Part shown: piece by piece, positions 7,948 to 17,626 of the stretch
Position numbering within the stretch: position 1 is the first letter of the stretch
Layout: every line of letters begins with the position of its first letter
Assembly (NCBI GenBank): GCA_965652645.1
Contig: CBFGXE010000010.1
Span: forward strand, 18,322 to 82,321
Length of the DNA: 64,000 nt
Direction: 5' to 3'
Source of the DNA: ZC4RG30 sp965652645
GTDB taxonomy: Bacteria > Pseudomonadota > Gammaproteobacteria > Steroidobacterales > Steroidobacteraceae
Notes under the pieces: model-generated
The model's input: only the letters and a program-made list of their open reading frames with translations
Databases searched by the model: none
Told to the model about the DNA's origin: nothing
Program-made: the position numbers and the translations under genes

Positions 7948-8571
7948 CTAGAACTTCAGCCCGTGCTCCGCCATCACTGCCGCATTCTTCGCCACGCTGC
8001 GCTGGTAGGCCGGGCGTTCCTCCAGCCGCTTCGCATAGGCCGTGAACGCCGGCCTGGCCTCGATCATCTTGAACCGCAGCATGAACCCCAGCGTGCCGCC
8101 CAGGATGGTGTCGGCCATGGTGAAACGCTCGCCGAGCAGGTACGGCCCATTGCCCACCGCCACTTCCGTGGCATCGAGCATGGACTCGTAGGTGCCCCAG
8201 CCCACCGCGCCCGCATTGAACTCGCCGCCCGATGCCTTCGCGGCCGCAGCCGGCTCAAGCACCGACGGGGAGAAGAACGCCCAGCGCAGGTAGGTGCCGC
8301 GCGCCGGGTCATCCAGCGCCGGCGCCAGCCGTCCGGCCGCATGGCGGTCGCCAAGATACAACGCGATGGCTGCGCTCTCGCTGACCACGGCCGCGCCATC
8401 CACCAGCACGGGCAGCTTGCCCATGGGGTTCAGTTTCAGGAACTCGGGGGTCTTCTGCCCGCCGGCCATGATGTCGACCCAGCGCAGCTCGTAGTCGATA
8501 CCCACCTCTTCGAGCATCCACACCACATTGGACGCGCGCGAGAACGGATGATGGTAAAGCGTGACAGCCAT
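7948..8571 (-). CDS. Glutathione S-transferase family protein
   Basis: 207-aa cytosolic GST. The N-terminal thioredoxin-like domain (1-80) has the substrate-site region PFSRASNVVWMLEE and the cis-Pro stretch MGKLPVLVDG followed by ESAAI, which binds the gamma-glutamyl group. The C-terminal all-helical domain (about 90-205) contains FTMADTILGG. Members conjugate or reduce electrophiles with glutathione; the substrate is not predictable. A Ser at the usual catalytic position (PFSRASN) suggests a beta- or zeta-like enzyme rather than a Tyr type. It stands alone, divergent from mrcB with a 110-bp gap, and ends 89 bases before the GntR start. Confidence 0.88.
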   Translation of the reverse strand: MAVTLYHHPFSRASNVVWMLEEVGIDYELRWVDIMAGGQKTPEFLKLNPMGKLPVLVDGAAVVSESAAIALYLGDRHAAGRLAPALDDPARGTYLRWAFFSPSVLEPAAAAKASGGEFNAGAVGWGTYESMLDATEVAVGNGPYLLGERFTMADTILGGTLGFMLRFKMIEARPAFTAYAKRLEERPAYQRSVAKNAAVMAEHGLKF

Positions 8572-8682
8572 GTAACCTCCCTGTTTCCCTCCGGCTGGGA
8601 GAATTGTCGCCGAAACGGCGTGGAGGCGCCTGCCGCGTTTCGGGTGCTGCTGCCCTGTCGCGCGTAAGATGTCCCAGGCGAC

Positions 8683-10992
8683 ATGAGACTATCGAAAAAA
8701 CTCCGCAGGCGGATCCTTGCCGTCACAGGCATCGTGTTCGGTGTGGCTGCCGTTGCACTCGGCATCTGGGCATTCACGCTCGACCGCCGCGTTGCCACCC
8801 AGTTCGAGGGCCGGCGCTGGACCCTCCCGGCGCAGGTGTATGCACAGCCCACCGAGCTCTATGTGGGCCAGGCGTTCAGCGCCCAGGCGCTGGAACAGTT
8901 GCTCCAGGGCCTGGGCTACCAGCGCGTCGACAAGGCGCAGAAGCCCGGCAACTACAGCCGCCAGGGCAACCGCATCGACCTCGTCAGCCGCCGCTTCCAG
9001 TTCCCGGATGCGGTGCAGGAGTCCACCCAGCTCACGGTGCGCACCAATGGCAACGCCATCGAAGACATCCGCGATTCCCGCCAGCGGGAAGTGCCGGTGT
9101 TCCGCCTCGATCCGCTGCTGATCGGCAGCATCTTCCCCATCCACGGCGAGGATCGCGTCGTGGTGGCGCCGGATGATGTCCCGCAACTGCTGCCCGCGGC
9201 CCTCAAGGTGGTGGAGGACCGCAAGTTCGACACCCACCACGGCGTGGATCCCACCGCCATCCTGCGTGCCGCCTTCGTGAACCTGCGTGCCGGCCAGATC
9301 GAGCAGGGCGGCTCGACGCTCACCCAGCAGCTGGTGAAGAGCTACTTCCTCGACAGCCGCCAGACGATGGGGCGCAAGATCGAGGAAGCCATGATGGCCG
9401 TGCTGCTGGAGATGCGCTTCAGCAAGCAGGACCTGATGAACGCCTACATCAACGAGATCTACCTCGGCCAGGACGGCGCCAGGGCCATCCACGGCTTCGG
9501 CCTTGCCAGCCAGTTCTATTTCGGCAAGCCGCTGGCCGAACTGCAGCTGCATGAAGTCGCCCTGCTGGTCACCATCGTGCGCGGCCCCTCCTACTACGAC
9601 CCGCGCCGGCGCCCCGAGCGGGCGCGCGAGCGGCGCGATCTGGTGCTGAAGTTGATGGCCGAACACCAGGTCATCACGCCGGAAGCAGCCAGGGAAGCCG
9701 CCGGCAAGCCGCTGGGCGTGGTGGGCGCCGGCAAGCAGGCCCGCAGCTCCTACTACCCGGCCTTCCTCGACCTGGTCCGGCGCACGCTGCGTCGTGACTA
9801 CCGCGAGAAGGACCTCACCGAGGAAGGACTGCGGATCTTCTCCACGCTTGATCCGCAGGCGCAGGCCCAGGCCGAAAGCGCCCTGCAGCAGGAACTCGAC
9901 CGGATCGACAAGAACCGCAAGGCCGGAGACAGGACGCCGCTCGAAGGCGTGGTAGTTGTCACCTCGCCTCAGAACGGCGAGGTCATCGCCATCGTCGGCG
10001 GCCGCCAGCCGGGATTCGCCGGGTTCAATCGTGCGCTGGATGCGAAGCGCTCCATCGGCTCGCTGGCCAAGCCGGTGGTCTATCTCGCGGGCATCGGGAC
10101 CGGCCAGTTCCACGCCGCCTCCATCCTCAACGATGAGCCGGTGACGGTGAAGCTCAACAACGGCAAGACCTGGGAGCCGAAGAACTTCGACGGGAAGTGG
10201 AACGGCCCCGTGCCCGTGGTGCGCGCACTGTCACAGTCGCTGAACCTGGCTTCCGTGGACCTCGGGCTTGCGGTCGGGCTGCCGAAGGTAACGAGCGAAT
10301 TCGTCGCACTCGGGCTGGAGAAGAAACCACCCGAACTGCCCGCCCTGGTGCTCGGTTCGATCGACCTGTCCCCGCTCGAAGTCGCGCAGATGTACAACGC
10401 ACTGGCCAATGGCGGATTCAATACGCCGCTGCGCGCGGTGCAGACCGTGGTGGATGCCGAAGGCAAACCGCTGAAGTCCTTTGCGCTGGAAGTCACCCCG
10501 GCGGCCGACCCCGAGGCCGTCTACCAGGTCAGCCGCATGATGGTGGACGTGATCGAGCACGGCAGCGGGCGCAGCGCACGCGCCGTGCTTCCGCCGGGCC
10601 TGGTGGTGGCAGGCAAGTCGGGCACCTCATCCGACAATCGCGACAGCTGGTTCGCCGGCTTCTCCGGCAGCCACCTCGTGGTGGCCTGGGTGGGACACGA
10701 CGACAATTCGCCCACCGGCCTCACGGGATCCTCCGGTGCGCTGCCGGTGTGGTCGCGGGTGATGGCCAATCTCGGCACCACCTCCTGGTTCGCGCCGCTG
10801 CCGGACAGCCTCGAAGAGCGGTGGATCGACTTCAACACCGGTCTCGAAACGCGCGAGGGCTGCGGCGAATCCCCCGTCCTGGTTGCCGTGCCCAGGGGCA
10901 CCGGGCTACCCATGCATCCGGACTGCGATGCCGGTAGTCTGGAAGGCATCGGCGAGAGGGTGAGGAACTGGTGGCGCAACTTCAGCCAGTAG
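8683..10992 (+). CDS. mrcB: Penicillin-binding protein 1B (bifunctional transglycosylase/transpeptidase)
   Basis: 769-aa class A PBP anchored by one N-terminal helix (about 10-32). A UB2H-like region (about 60-150) precedes the GT51 glycosyltransferase, whose catalytic motif EDRKFDTHHG begins at residue 178, with GGSTLTQQLVK downstream. The transpeptidase carries Ser457 in SIGSLAKP, SLN at 519-521 and KSGT at 645-648, so all three penicillin-binding motifs are intact. The enzyme polymerises lipid II and cross-links peptidoglycan in the periplasm. The UB2H region, where LpoB docks in E. coli, makes it PBP1b rather than PBP1a. The TPR lipoprotein gene starts 14 bases after its stop. Confidence 0.96.
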   Translation: MRLSKKLRRRILAVTGIVFGVAAVALGIWAFTLDRRVATQFEGRRWTLPAQVYAQPTELYVGQAFSAQALEQLLQGLGYQRVDKAQKPGNYSRQGNRIDLVSRRFQFPDAVQESTQLTVRTNGNAIEDIRDSRQREVPVFRLDPLLIGSIFPIHGEDRVVVAPDDVPQLLPAALKVVEDRKFDTHHGVDPTAILRAAFVNLRAGQIEQGGSTLTQQLVKSYFLDSRQTMGRKIEEAMMAVLLEMRFSKQDLMNAYINEIYLGQDGARAIHGFGLASQFYFGKPLAELQLHEVALLVTIVRGPSYYDPRRRPERARERRDLVLKLMAEHQVITPEAAREAAGKPLGVVGAGKQARSSYYPAFLDLVRRTLRRDYREKDLTEEGLRIFSTLDPQAQAQAESALQQELDRIDKNRKAGDRTPLEGVVVVTSPQNGEVIAIVGGRQPGFAGFNRALDAKRSIGSLAKPVVYLAGIGTGQFHAASILNDEPVTVKLNNGKTWEPKNFDGKWNGPVPVVRALSQSLNLASVDLGLAVGLPKVTSEFVALGLEKKPPELPALVLGSIDLSPLEVAQMYNALANGGFNTPLRAVQTVVDAEGKPLKSFALEVTPAADPEAVYQVSRMMVDVIEHGSGRSARAVLPPGLVVAGKSGTSSDNRDSWFAGFSGSHLVVAWVGHDDNSPTGLTGSSGALPVWSRVMANLGTTSWFAPLPDSLEERWIDFNTGLETREGCGESPVLVAVPRGTGLPMHPDCDAGSLEGIGERVRNWWRNFSQ

Positions 10993-11006
10993 CAGAGGGC
11001 ATTCAC

Positions 11007-11525
11007 GTGGCCAGCAGGTGGCGGACACTTGCCGCAACAGCGGCCGCGCTCGCCCTTTCAGCGTGCGTGGTCCAGCCTCCGCAGCGCACCCCGCCCCCTG
11101 GTCCGTCCCAGCCTCCCGGGGACACCCTGCCCTCGCCGGTGCCGGATGTGCCCGTTGAGCCAACGCCCGCACCAACGCCCGTGCCTGTCGTCCCTGAACC
11201 GACGCTCGGCGCCGCATCGAACTCCCTCGTCACCACCGCGCAAACGCAGCTGAAGGCGAAGAATTATTCCGGCGCAGCGGCATCCATCGAGCGCGCGCTG
11301 CGCATCGAGCCGTCCAATCCGCTGCTCTGGATCGAGCTGGGCAAGGTGCGATCCGCGGAAGGCAACCATGCGCAGGCCGAGAACATGGGCCGCAGGGCCA
11401 TCTCGCTGACGAAGGCCCCCAGGGCCAGCGCGACGGCCTGGAAGCTGGTCGCCGACTCCCTGCGCGCCATGGGCAAGACCAGGGACGCGCAGGAAGCGCT
11501 GCAGAAGGCGGAAAGCTTCCGCTAG
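11007..11525 (+). CDS. TPR-containing outer-membrane lipoprotein
   Basis: 172 aa from a GTG start. The signal peptide ends in a lipobox LSAC with the lipidated Cys at residue 20. A Pro-rich stretch of about 45 residues follows, then two or three tetratricopeptide-like helical pairs (about 80-170, including SGAAASIERALRIEPSNPLLW). It starts 14 bases after mrcB and is probably cotranscribed. In E. coli the activator of PBP1b is the lipoprotein LpoB, which also has a Pro-rich linker. This protein is not an LpoB homologue by sequence, but its position makes a PBP1b-partner role attractive; that is inference. GTG at 11007 is preferred because it opens a clean signal peptide and avoids overlap with mrcB. 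Confidence 0.75.
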   Translation: MASRWRTLAATAAALALSACVVQPPQRTPPPGPSQPPGDTLPSPVPDVPVEPTPAPTPVPVVPEPTLGAASNSLVTTAQTQLKAKNYSGAAASIERALRIEPSNPLLWIELGKVRSAEGNHAQAENMGRRAISLTKAPRASATAWKLVADSLRAMGKTRDAQEALQKAESFR

Positions 11526-11528
11526 GCC

Positions 11529-12950
11529 TCAGGCCAGCCCGAGATACCCCAGGATGCCCTTGGCCGCCTCGCGGCCCTCGAACACCGCCGTCACCACCAG
11601 GTCCGAGCCGCGCACCATGTCACCGCCGGCGAACACCTTGGGATTGGTGGTCTGGAACGGCGTGACCCGGTCGGCGCTCACCCGCACCCTTCCGTTGGGA
11701 TGCAGGTTGATCTGGTGCTGGTCGAACCACTGCGCGGGGCTCGGCTGGAAGCCGAAGGCGATCACCACCGCGTCGGCGGGAATCACCTGCTCGCTGCCCG
11801 GCACGTTCTCCGGCGAACGGCGGCCGCGCGCGTCGGGCTTGCCCAGCCGCGTCTCCACCACCTTCACGCCCTCGACCTTGCCGTTGCCGATGATCCCGAC
11901 GGGCTGGCGGTTGAAGAGGAAGGTCACGCCCTCCTCCACGCTGTTCTTGTAGTCGCGGCGCGAGCCCGGCATGTTGTCGGCATCGCGGCGATAGGTGCAG
12001 GTCACCGAGGCCGCGCCCTGGCGCACCGCGGTGCGGTTGCAGTCCATGCCGGTGTCGCCACCGCCCAGCACCACCACGCGCTTGCCCGCGAGGTTCACGA
12101 AGTCCTCGCCGCCCGGCAGCCCCAGCTCGTGCTGGATGTTCGAGACCAGGTACGGCAGCGCCTCGTAGACGCCCGGCAGGTCCTCGCCCGGGAAGTTGCC
12201 CTTCACGTAGGTGTAGGTGCCCATGCCGAGGAACACGGCGTCGTATTCGGCCAGCAGCTGCTCGAAGGAGATGTCCTTGCCCACCTCGACACCGAGGCGG
12301 AACTCCACGCCCATGCCCTCCATCACCTCGCGGCGGTTCTCCACCACTTCCTTCTCGAGCTTGAAGGGGGGAATGCCGAAGGTGAGCAGGCCGCCGATGC
12401 GCGGGTACTTGTCGTACACCACGGGCTTCACGCCATTGCGCGCCAGGATGTCGGCGCAGCCCAGCCCCGCCGGTCCCGCGCCCACGATGGCCACGCGCTT
12501 GCCGGTGTCGGTGACGTTGGAAAGGTCCGGCCGCCAGCCGGCCTTGAAGGCCTCGTCGCTGATGTACTTCTCGATGGCGCCGATGGTCACCGCACCCAGC
12601 CCGTCGTTGAGCGTGCAGGCGCCCTCGCACAGGCGGTCCTGCGGGCAGATGCGGCCGCACATCTCCGGCAGCGAGTTGGTCTGGTGCGAGAGTTCGGCAG
12701 CCTCGAAGAGCTTGCCCTCGTTCACCAGCTTCAGCCAGTTCGGGATGTAGTTGTGCACCGGGCACTTCCACTCGCAGAACGGGTTGCCGCAGGCCAGGCA
12801 GCGCCCGGCCTGCTGCGCCGAGCCGTTCGCGTCGAACTGCGTGTAGATCTCGCGGAACTCGGTCTTGCGCACCTCGATGGGCAGCTTCTCCGGGTCGTGC
12901 CGGGGAATGTCGAGGAATTGCAGGTTCTTGTCGGTCTTCGCGCCAGCCAT
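11529..12950 (-). CDS. gltD: Glutamate synthase (NADPH) small subunit
   Basis: 473-aa beta subunit of NADPH-GOGAT. The N-terminal ferredoxin-like part has two Cys clusters (C51, C54, C59, C63 and C98, C102, C108, C112) that bind the [4Fe-4S] centres. The FAD-binding GAGPAG is at 157-162 and the NADPH-binding GGGDTG follows in the second Rossmann fold. It takes electrons from NADPH and passes them to GltB for glutamate formation from 2-oxoglutarate and glutamine. Its ATG follows the gltB stop with no intervening base, as expected for coupled expression. Its 3' end converges on the TPR lipoprotein gene with only 3 bases between the stop codons and no visible terminator. Confidence 0.97.
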   Translation of the reverse strand: MAGAKTDKNLQFLDIPRHDPEKLPIEVRKTEFREIYTQFDANGSAQQAGRCLACGNPFCEWKCPVHNYIPNWLKLVNEGKLFEAAELSHQTNSLPEMCGRICPQDRLCEGACTLNDGLGAVTIGAIEKYISDEAFKAGWRPDLSNVTDTGKRVAIVGAGPAGLGCADILARNGVKPVVYDKYPRIGGLLTFGIPPFKLEKEVVENRREVMEGMGVEFRLGVEVGKDISFEQLLAEYDAVFLGMGTYTYVKGNFPGEDLPGVYEALPYLVSNIQHELGLPGGEDFVNLAGKRVVVLGGGDTGMDCNRTAVRQGAASVTCTYRRDADNMPGSRRDYKNSVEEGVTFLFNRQPVGIIGNGKVEGVKVVETRLGKPDARGRRSPENVPGSEQVIPADAVVIAFGFQPSPAQWFDQHQINLHPNGRVRVSADRVTPFQTTNPKVFAGGDMVRGSDLVVTAVFEGREAAKGILGYLGLA

Positions 12951-15900
12951 CTATGCCGCCCTACTGAGGTTCTCGATCAGCGAATCCAGCGAAGCCGCCT
13001 TGGGCTTCACCAGCCAGAAGCGGCTGAGGTAGGTGCGGAAGTCCCGGAGGATCTCCGCGCCCCACACGCTGCCGGTCTCGGCCACGTGCCGCTCGATCAG
13101 GTGCTGCAGGTGCAGCGCCTGGGTCTGCATCACCTCGACATTGAGGCGATGGATGTCGATCAGCTCGTGGTTGTAGCGGTCCACGAAGCTGCGGTCGAGG
13201 TCGAGCACATAGGCAAAACCGCCCGTGAAGCCCGCGCCGAAGTTGTAGCCCGTCGGGCCCAGCACGCACACCACGCCGCCGGTCATGTATTCGCAGCAAT
13301 GGTCACCCGCGCCCTCCACCACGGCAACCGCGCCGGAGTTGCGCACCGCGAAGCGCTCGCCCACCTGTCCGGCCGCGAACAGCTCGCCGCCGGTCGCGCC
13401 GTAAAGGCAGGTGTTGCCCATGATCACGGTGTCGCGCGCCACGAATTCCGCGTCGCGATGCGGCTTGAGCACCAGCTTGCCCGCGGCCATGCCCTTGCCC
13501 ACGTAATCGTTGGCATCACCCTCGAGGATCATGTGCAGGCCACCGGCATTCCACACGCCGAAGCTCTGCCCCGCCGAGCCGCTGAGCTTCACCGTGATCG
13601 GCGCATCCTGCATGCCGTAGTTGCCCCAGTGGCGGGCGATCTCGCCGGAAATGCGCGCGCCGATCGAGCGGTTGTAGTTGCGCACCTCGTAATGCCACTC
13701 GCCGCCCGTGCGGTTGGTGATGGCGTCCTTCATGTCGGCCACCATCTGCTCGGCCAGCTGGCCCTTGTCGAAGGGCGGGTTGCAGGCTTCGGTGCAGAAC
13801 TGCGGCCCGTCCTGCGCCAGCCCGTCCACCGACAGCAGCGGCGTGAGGTCCAGCCTGCGCTGCCGCTCGGTCTGGCCTTCGGCCGGCACCAGGTACTGCG
13901 TGCGGCCGATCAGCTCGCCCAGGCTGCGCACGCCCAGCGAGGCCAGGATCTCGCGCACCTCGCGCGCCACGAAGCGGAAATAGTTGATCACCATCTCCGG
14001 CATGCCGAGGAAGTACTTCTCGCGCAGCACCTCGTGCTGCGTGGCCACGCCGGTGGCGCAGTTGTTCAGGTGGCAGATGCGCAGGTACTTGCAGCCGAGG
14101 GCCACCATGGGCGCCGTGCCGAAGCCGAAGCTCTCCGCGCCCAGCACCGCCGCCTTCACCACGTCGAGGCCGGTCTTCAGGCCGCCATCCGCCTGCACGC
14201 GCACCTTGTGGCGCATGTCGTTGCGGCGCAGGGTCTGGTGCGTCTCGGCCAGGCCCAGCTCGAAGGGCGAGCCGGCGTACTTGATGGAAGTGAGCGGACT
14301 GGCGCCGGTGCCGCCGTCATGGCCGGAGATGGTGATGAGGTCGGCATAGGCCTTGGCCACGCCGGCGGCAATGGTGCCCACGCCGGGCTCGGCCACCAGC
14401 TTCACCGACACCAGCGCCGAAGGATTCACCTGCTTCAGGTCGAAGATCAGCTGCGCCAGGTCTTCGATGGAATAGATGTCGTGGTGCGGCGGCGGGGAAA
14501 TCAGGCCCACGCCCGGCCGCGCGAAACGCAGCTTCGCGATGGTCTCGTTGACCTTGTCGCCGGGCAGCTGGCCGCCCTCGCCGGGCTTGGCGCCCTGCGC
14601 CACCTTGATCTGCAGCACCTCGGCATTCACCAGGTAATGCGGCGTGACGCCGAAGCGCCCCGAGGCGATCTGCTTGATCTTGGAATTCTTCTCCGTGCCG
14701 TAGCGTTCGATGTCCTCGCCACCCTCGCCGGAGTTCGAGCGCGCGCCCAGCCGGTTCATCGCGATGGCCAGCGCTTCGTGCGCCTCGGGCGACAGCGCGC
14801 CCAGCGACATGCCCGCCGAGTCGAAGCGCGCCAGGATGGCCTCCTCGGATTCCACCTCGTCGAGGGAGATCGGCGCACCCGCCGGCTTCAGCTGCAGCAG
14901 GTCGCGCAGCGTGGAGGCCGGCCGCTCGTTCACCAGCTTCGCGAAAGCCTGGTACTGCCCGTAGTCGCCCGTGTTCACCGCCGCCTGCAGCGTGGCGATC
15001 ACGTCCGGGTTGTACATGTGGTATTCGCCGCCGTGCACATACTTGAGCAGGCCGCCGTGTTCCACCGTGAGCACGTCGTTCCAGGCGCGCTTCGCCAGCC
15101 GCTGCTGGTCGGACTGCAGGTCCTCGAAGTTCGCGCCCTTGATGCGGCTCTGCGTGCCCCTGAAGCACAACTCCACCACGTCAGGCCCCAGCCCGATGAT
15201 CTCGAACAGCTGCCCGCTGCGATAGCTGGCAATGGTCGAGATGCCCATCTTCGAGATGATCTTCAGCAGGCCCTTGCAGATGGCCTTGCGGTAGCGGCGG
15301 CCGAGCTCGATGCGCTGGCCGGTCTCCATGGCCACCGGGCCCTTCTTCATCATGTCGTACAGCGACTGGTACGCCATGTAGGGATAGACGGCCGTGGCGC
15401 CATAGCCGATCAGGCAGGCGAAGTGGTGCGGATCGCGCGCCGTGCCGGTCTCCACCAGCAGGTTGCAGCGGCAGCGCAGGCCCAGCTGCACCAGGTGGTG
15501 GTGGATGGCGCCGGTGGCCAGCAGTGCGTGCACCGGGATCTTCTCGCGCACCAGGTAGCGGTCGGAGAGCAGCAGCACCACGCAGCCATCGCGCACCGCC
15601 GCCTCGGCCTCGCGGCACAGGCGCTGCAGCGCCGCCTGCAGGCCCTCGGCCGGGTCGTACTGCAGGTCGATGAAGGAATTCGGCACGCCCTGCTCGGCCA
15701 TCGCGATGATCTGCCGGAGCTTGCGCTGCGACAGCACCGGCGAGTTCAGCACGATCTGGTTGGCGTGCGAGGCCTGCGGCTGGAACACATTGCATTCCGG
15801 CCCGATCTCGGTCTGCAGCGACATCACGATGGTCTCGCGCAGCGGATCGATCGGCGGGTTGGTCACCTGCGCGAACTGCTGGCGGAAGTAGTCGTAGAGG

Positions 15901-17417
15901 CTGCGGGTGTGCTGCGAGAGCACCGGCATGGGCGTGTCGTCGCCCATCGAGCCCACCGCCTCGCTCTCATCGCGCGCCAGCACGCGGATGATCTCCTCGC
16001 GCTCCTCGGCGGTGATGTTGAACATCTTGCGGTACACCGACAGCGTGCGCCGGTCCATCGGCTCGGCGGCCAGCGACGGGTCGATGAGGTCGGACTCCAG
16101 GTACTTCAGGCCCTTCTTCAGCCAGGCCTTGTAGGGATGGCGCGACTTCAGCAGGTTGTCGATGTCCGCGCTCTCCAGCAGCGTGCCGGTCGACAGGTCG
16201 AGCGAGAGCATCTGGCCGGGACCCATGCGACCCTTGCGAACGACGTCTTCGGGCCTGTAGTCCCACACCCCGATCTCCGAGGCGATGGTCAGGTGGCGGT
16301 CACGCGTGATCACGTAGCGGGCCGGGCGCAGGCCGTTGCGGTCCAGCGCGCAGCACACGTAGCGGCCGTCGGTGAGCACCACGCCGGCCGGCCCGTCCCA
16401 GGGCTCCAGGTGCGGCGCATGGAACTCGTAGAAGGCCTTCAGGTCCGGATCGATGCCATCCACGCTCTGCCAGGCCGGCGGCATCAGCAGGCGCATGGCA
16501 TGCATCGGGTCCATGCCGCCCATCAGGTACACCTCGAGCATGTTGTCGAGGCTCTGGGAATCGGAGCCGTGCATCGACACCAGCGGCAGGATGTCGCCCA
16601 GCTCCGGCAGCAGCGGCGTCTTCAGCACCGGACCCCGCGCCAGCGCCCAGCTGCGGTTGGCCTCGATGGTGTTGATCTCGCCGTTGTGCGCCAGGTAGCG
16701 GAAGGGATGCGCCAGCCGCCACTGCGGCAGCGTGTTGGTGGAGAAACGCTGGTGGAACACCACCACCGAGGCCTCCACGCGCTCGTCGGCGAGGTCCGGG
16801 TAGAACTCCGCCAGGTGCGAGGGCATCACCATGCCCTTGTAGACGATGGTGCCGGCCGAGAGGCTGGGCAGGTAGAAATGCCTGTCCACCGCGTCGCGCA
16901 CCTTCTCGGCACGCCGCCGCGCCATGAACAGCTTGCGGTTGAAGGCCGCCTCGTCGAGGTCGGCCGGGGCATTCACGAACACCTGCCAGATCGCCGGCAG
17001 CGTGCGCAGTGCCTCCTCGCCGCAGGCGCGCGGGTCCACCGGCAGTTCGCGCCAGCCGGCCACCAGCAGCCCTTCCCGCTTCAGCTGCGTCTCCAGCTCC
17101 GCGCGGCTGGCCGCGGCCACGTCCGCATCGGTGGAAAGGAACACATTGCCCGCGGTGAACAGCGGCGCGAGCTTGATGCCCGCCTCCTTCGCCACGGCGC
17201 GCAGGAACTTCTCGGGCTTCTTCAGCAGCAGGCCGCAGCCGTCGCCGGTCTTGCCGTCCGCCGCCACGGCGCCGCGGTGGGTCAGCCGGCCCAGCGAGGC
17301 GATGGCCGTTTTCACCAGCCAGTGGCTGGCCTGATCGTCCAGGTTGGCGATCAGGCCAAAGCCGCAGCTGTCCTTCTCGTAGGCTTCGCGGTACAGGCCC
17401 TGCTGTTCACTGCTCAT
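12951..17417 (-). CDS. gltB: Glutamate synthase (NADPH) large subunit
   Basis: 1488-aa alpha subunit of GOGAT. Order: a class II glutamine amidotransferase whose nucleophile is Cys18 of the precursor (EKDSCGFG, with a short propeptide as in the family), the central domain, the FMN/2-oxoglutarate synthase domain with the [3Fe-4S] ligands in CKYLRICHLNNC, and the C-terminal GXGXG beta-helix. It hydrolyses glutamine and channels ammonia to 2-oxoglutarate. ATG at 17417 has a GAGGAAG site 5-10 bases upstream; an upstream TTG at 17432 is unlikely. A promoter and folded leader lie in the 340-bp gap beyond its start. A huge antisense reading frame exists but is a shadow. Confidence 0.97.
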   Translation of the reverse strand: MSSEQQGLYREAYEKDSCGFGLIANLDDQASHWLVKTAIASLGRLTHRGAVAADGKTGDGCGLLLKKPEKFLRAVAKEAGIKLAPLFTAGNVFLSTDADVAAASRAELETQLKREGLLVAGWRELPVDPRACGEEALRTLPAIWQVFVNAPADLDEAAFNRKLFMARRRAEKVRDAVDRHFYLPSLSAGTIVYKGMVMPSHLAEFYPDLADERVEASVVVFHQRFSTNTLPQWRLAHPFRYLAHNGEINTIEANRSWALARGPVLKTPLLPELGDILPLVSMHGSDSQSLDNMLEVYLMGGMDPMHAMRLLMPPAWQSVDGIDPDLKAFYEFHAPHLEPWDGPAGVVLTDGRYVCCALDRNGLRPARYVITRDRHLTIASEIGVWDYRPEDVVRKGRMGPGQMLSLDLSTGTLLESADIDNLLKSRHPYKAWLKKGLKYLESDLIDPSLAAEPMDRRTLSVYRKMFNITAEEREEIIRVLARDESEAVGSMGDDTPMPVLSQHTRSLYDYFRQQFAQVTNPPIDPLRETIVMSLQTEIGPECNVFQPQASHANQIVLNSPVLSQRKLRQIIAMAEQGVPNSFIDLQYDPAEGLQAALQRLCREAEAAVRDGCVVLLLSDRYLVREKIPVHALLATGAIHHHLVQLGLRCRCNLLVETGTARDPHHFACLIGYGATAVYPYMAYQSLYDMMKKGPVAMETGQRIELGRRYRKAICKGLLKIISKMGISTIASYRSGQLFEIIGLGPDVVELCFRGTQSRIKGANFEDLQSDQQRLAKRAWNDVLTVEHGGLLKYVHGGEYHMYNPDVIATLQAAVNTGDYGQYQAFAKLVNERPASTLRDLLQLKPAGAPISLDEVESEEAILARFDSAGMSLGALSPEAHEALAIAMNRLGARSNSGEGGEDIERYGTEKNSKIKQIASGRFGVTPHYLVNAEVLQIKVAQGAKPGEGGQLPGDKVNETIAKLRFARPGVGLISPPPHHDIYSIEDLAQLIFDLKQVNPSALVSVKLVAEPGVGTIAAGVAKAYADLITISGHDGGTGASPLTSIKYAGSPFELGLAETHQTLRRNDMRHKVRVQADGGLKTGLDVVKAAVLGAESFGFGTAPMVALGCKYLRICHLNNCATGVATQHEVLREKYFLGMPEMVINYFRFVAREVREILASLGVRSLGELIGRTQYLVPAEGQTERQRRLDLTPLLSVDGLAQDGPQFCTEACNPPFDKGQLAEQMVADMKDAITNRTGGEWHYEVRNYNRSIGARISGEIARHWGNYGMQDAPITVKLSGSAGQSFGVWNAGGLHMILEGDANDYVGKGMAAGKLVLKPHRDAEFVARDTVIMGNTCLYGATGGELFAAGQVGERFAVRNSGAVAVVEGAGDHCCEYMTGGVVCVLGPTGYNFGAGFTGGFAYVLDLDRSFVDRYNHELIDIHRLNVEVMQTQALHLQHLIERHVAETGSVWGAEILRDFRTYLSRFWLVKPKAASLDSLIENLSRAA

Positions 17418-17523
17418 CGCACTCTTCCTCAAACACTCGATTCAGGTCCCCGGCGGGTTGCGGGCGACACCGCGCCCACGCTGTGCCCGCGGGGCCACAG
17501 CCAACCTCCGGATCGATCACTTG

Positions 17524-17626
17524 TGCCAAGGAAGACCTGGCCGCGGCGGCGGCACCAGGGCGAGCGAAGTCGCCCCTTCCGGGGGACCTTGGCAGGTCAT
17601 CATACCCACCAGCCGCCGCACCTCAA
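17524..17626 (-). promoter_or_regulatory. gltB promoter and folded 5' leader
   Basis: On the minus strand TTGAGG (17626-17621) and TATGAT (17604-17599) are 16 bases apart, predicting a start at about 17593. The RNA would open with one arm of an 8-bp perfect stem (CCTTGGCA at 17587-17594 against TGCCAAGG at 17524-17531 on the plus strand). That stem encloses GGGCGA/TCGCCC (17558-17563, 17570-17575) and CCTGG/CCAGG (17536-17540, 17555-17559). Further hairpins (GCTGTG/CACAGC, GGGCG/CGCCC) lie between this junction and the gltB start. I see no match to a named riboswitch class. Its placement at the exact 5' end suggests a regulatory or stabilising element. Confidence 0.55.

Noticed and set aside
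17524..17626. Assigning the gltB leader to a named riboswitch (glutamine, glycine, glnA type)
   Set aside because: Consensus bases of those classes were not found; only the stems are visible.
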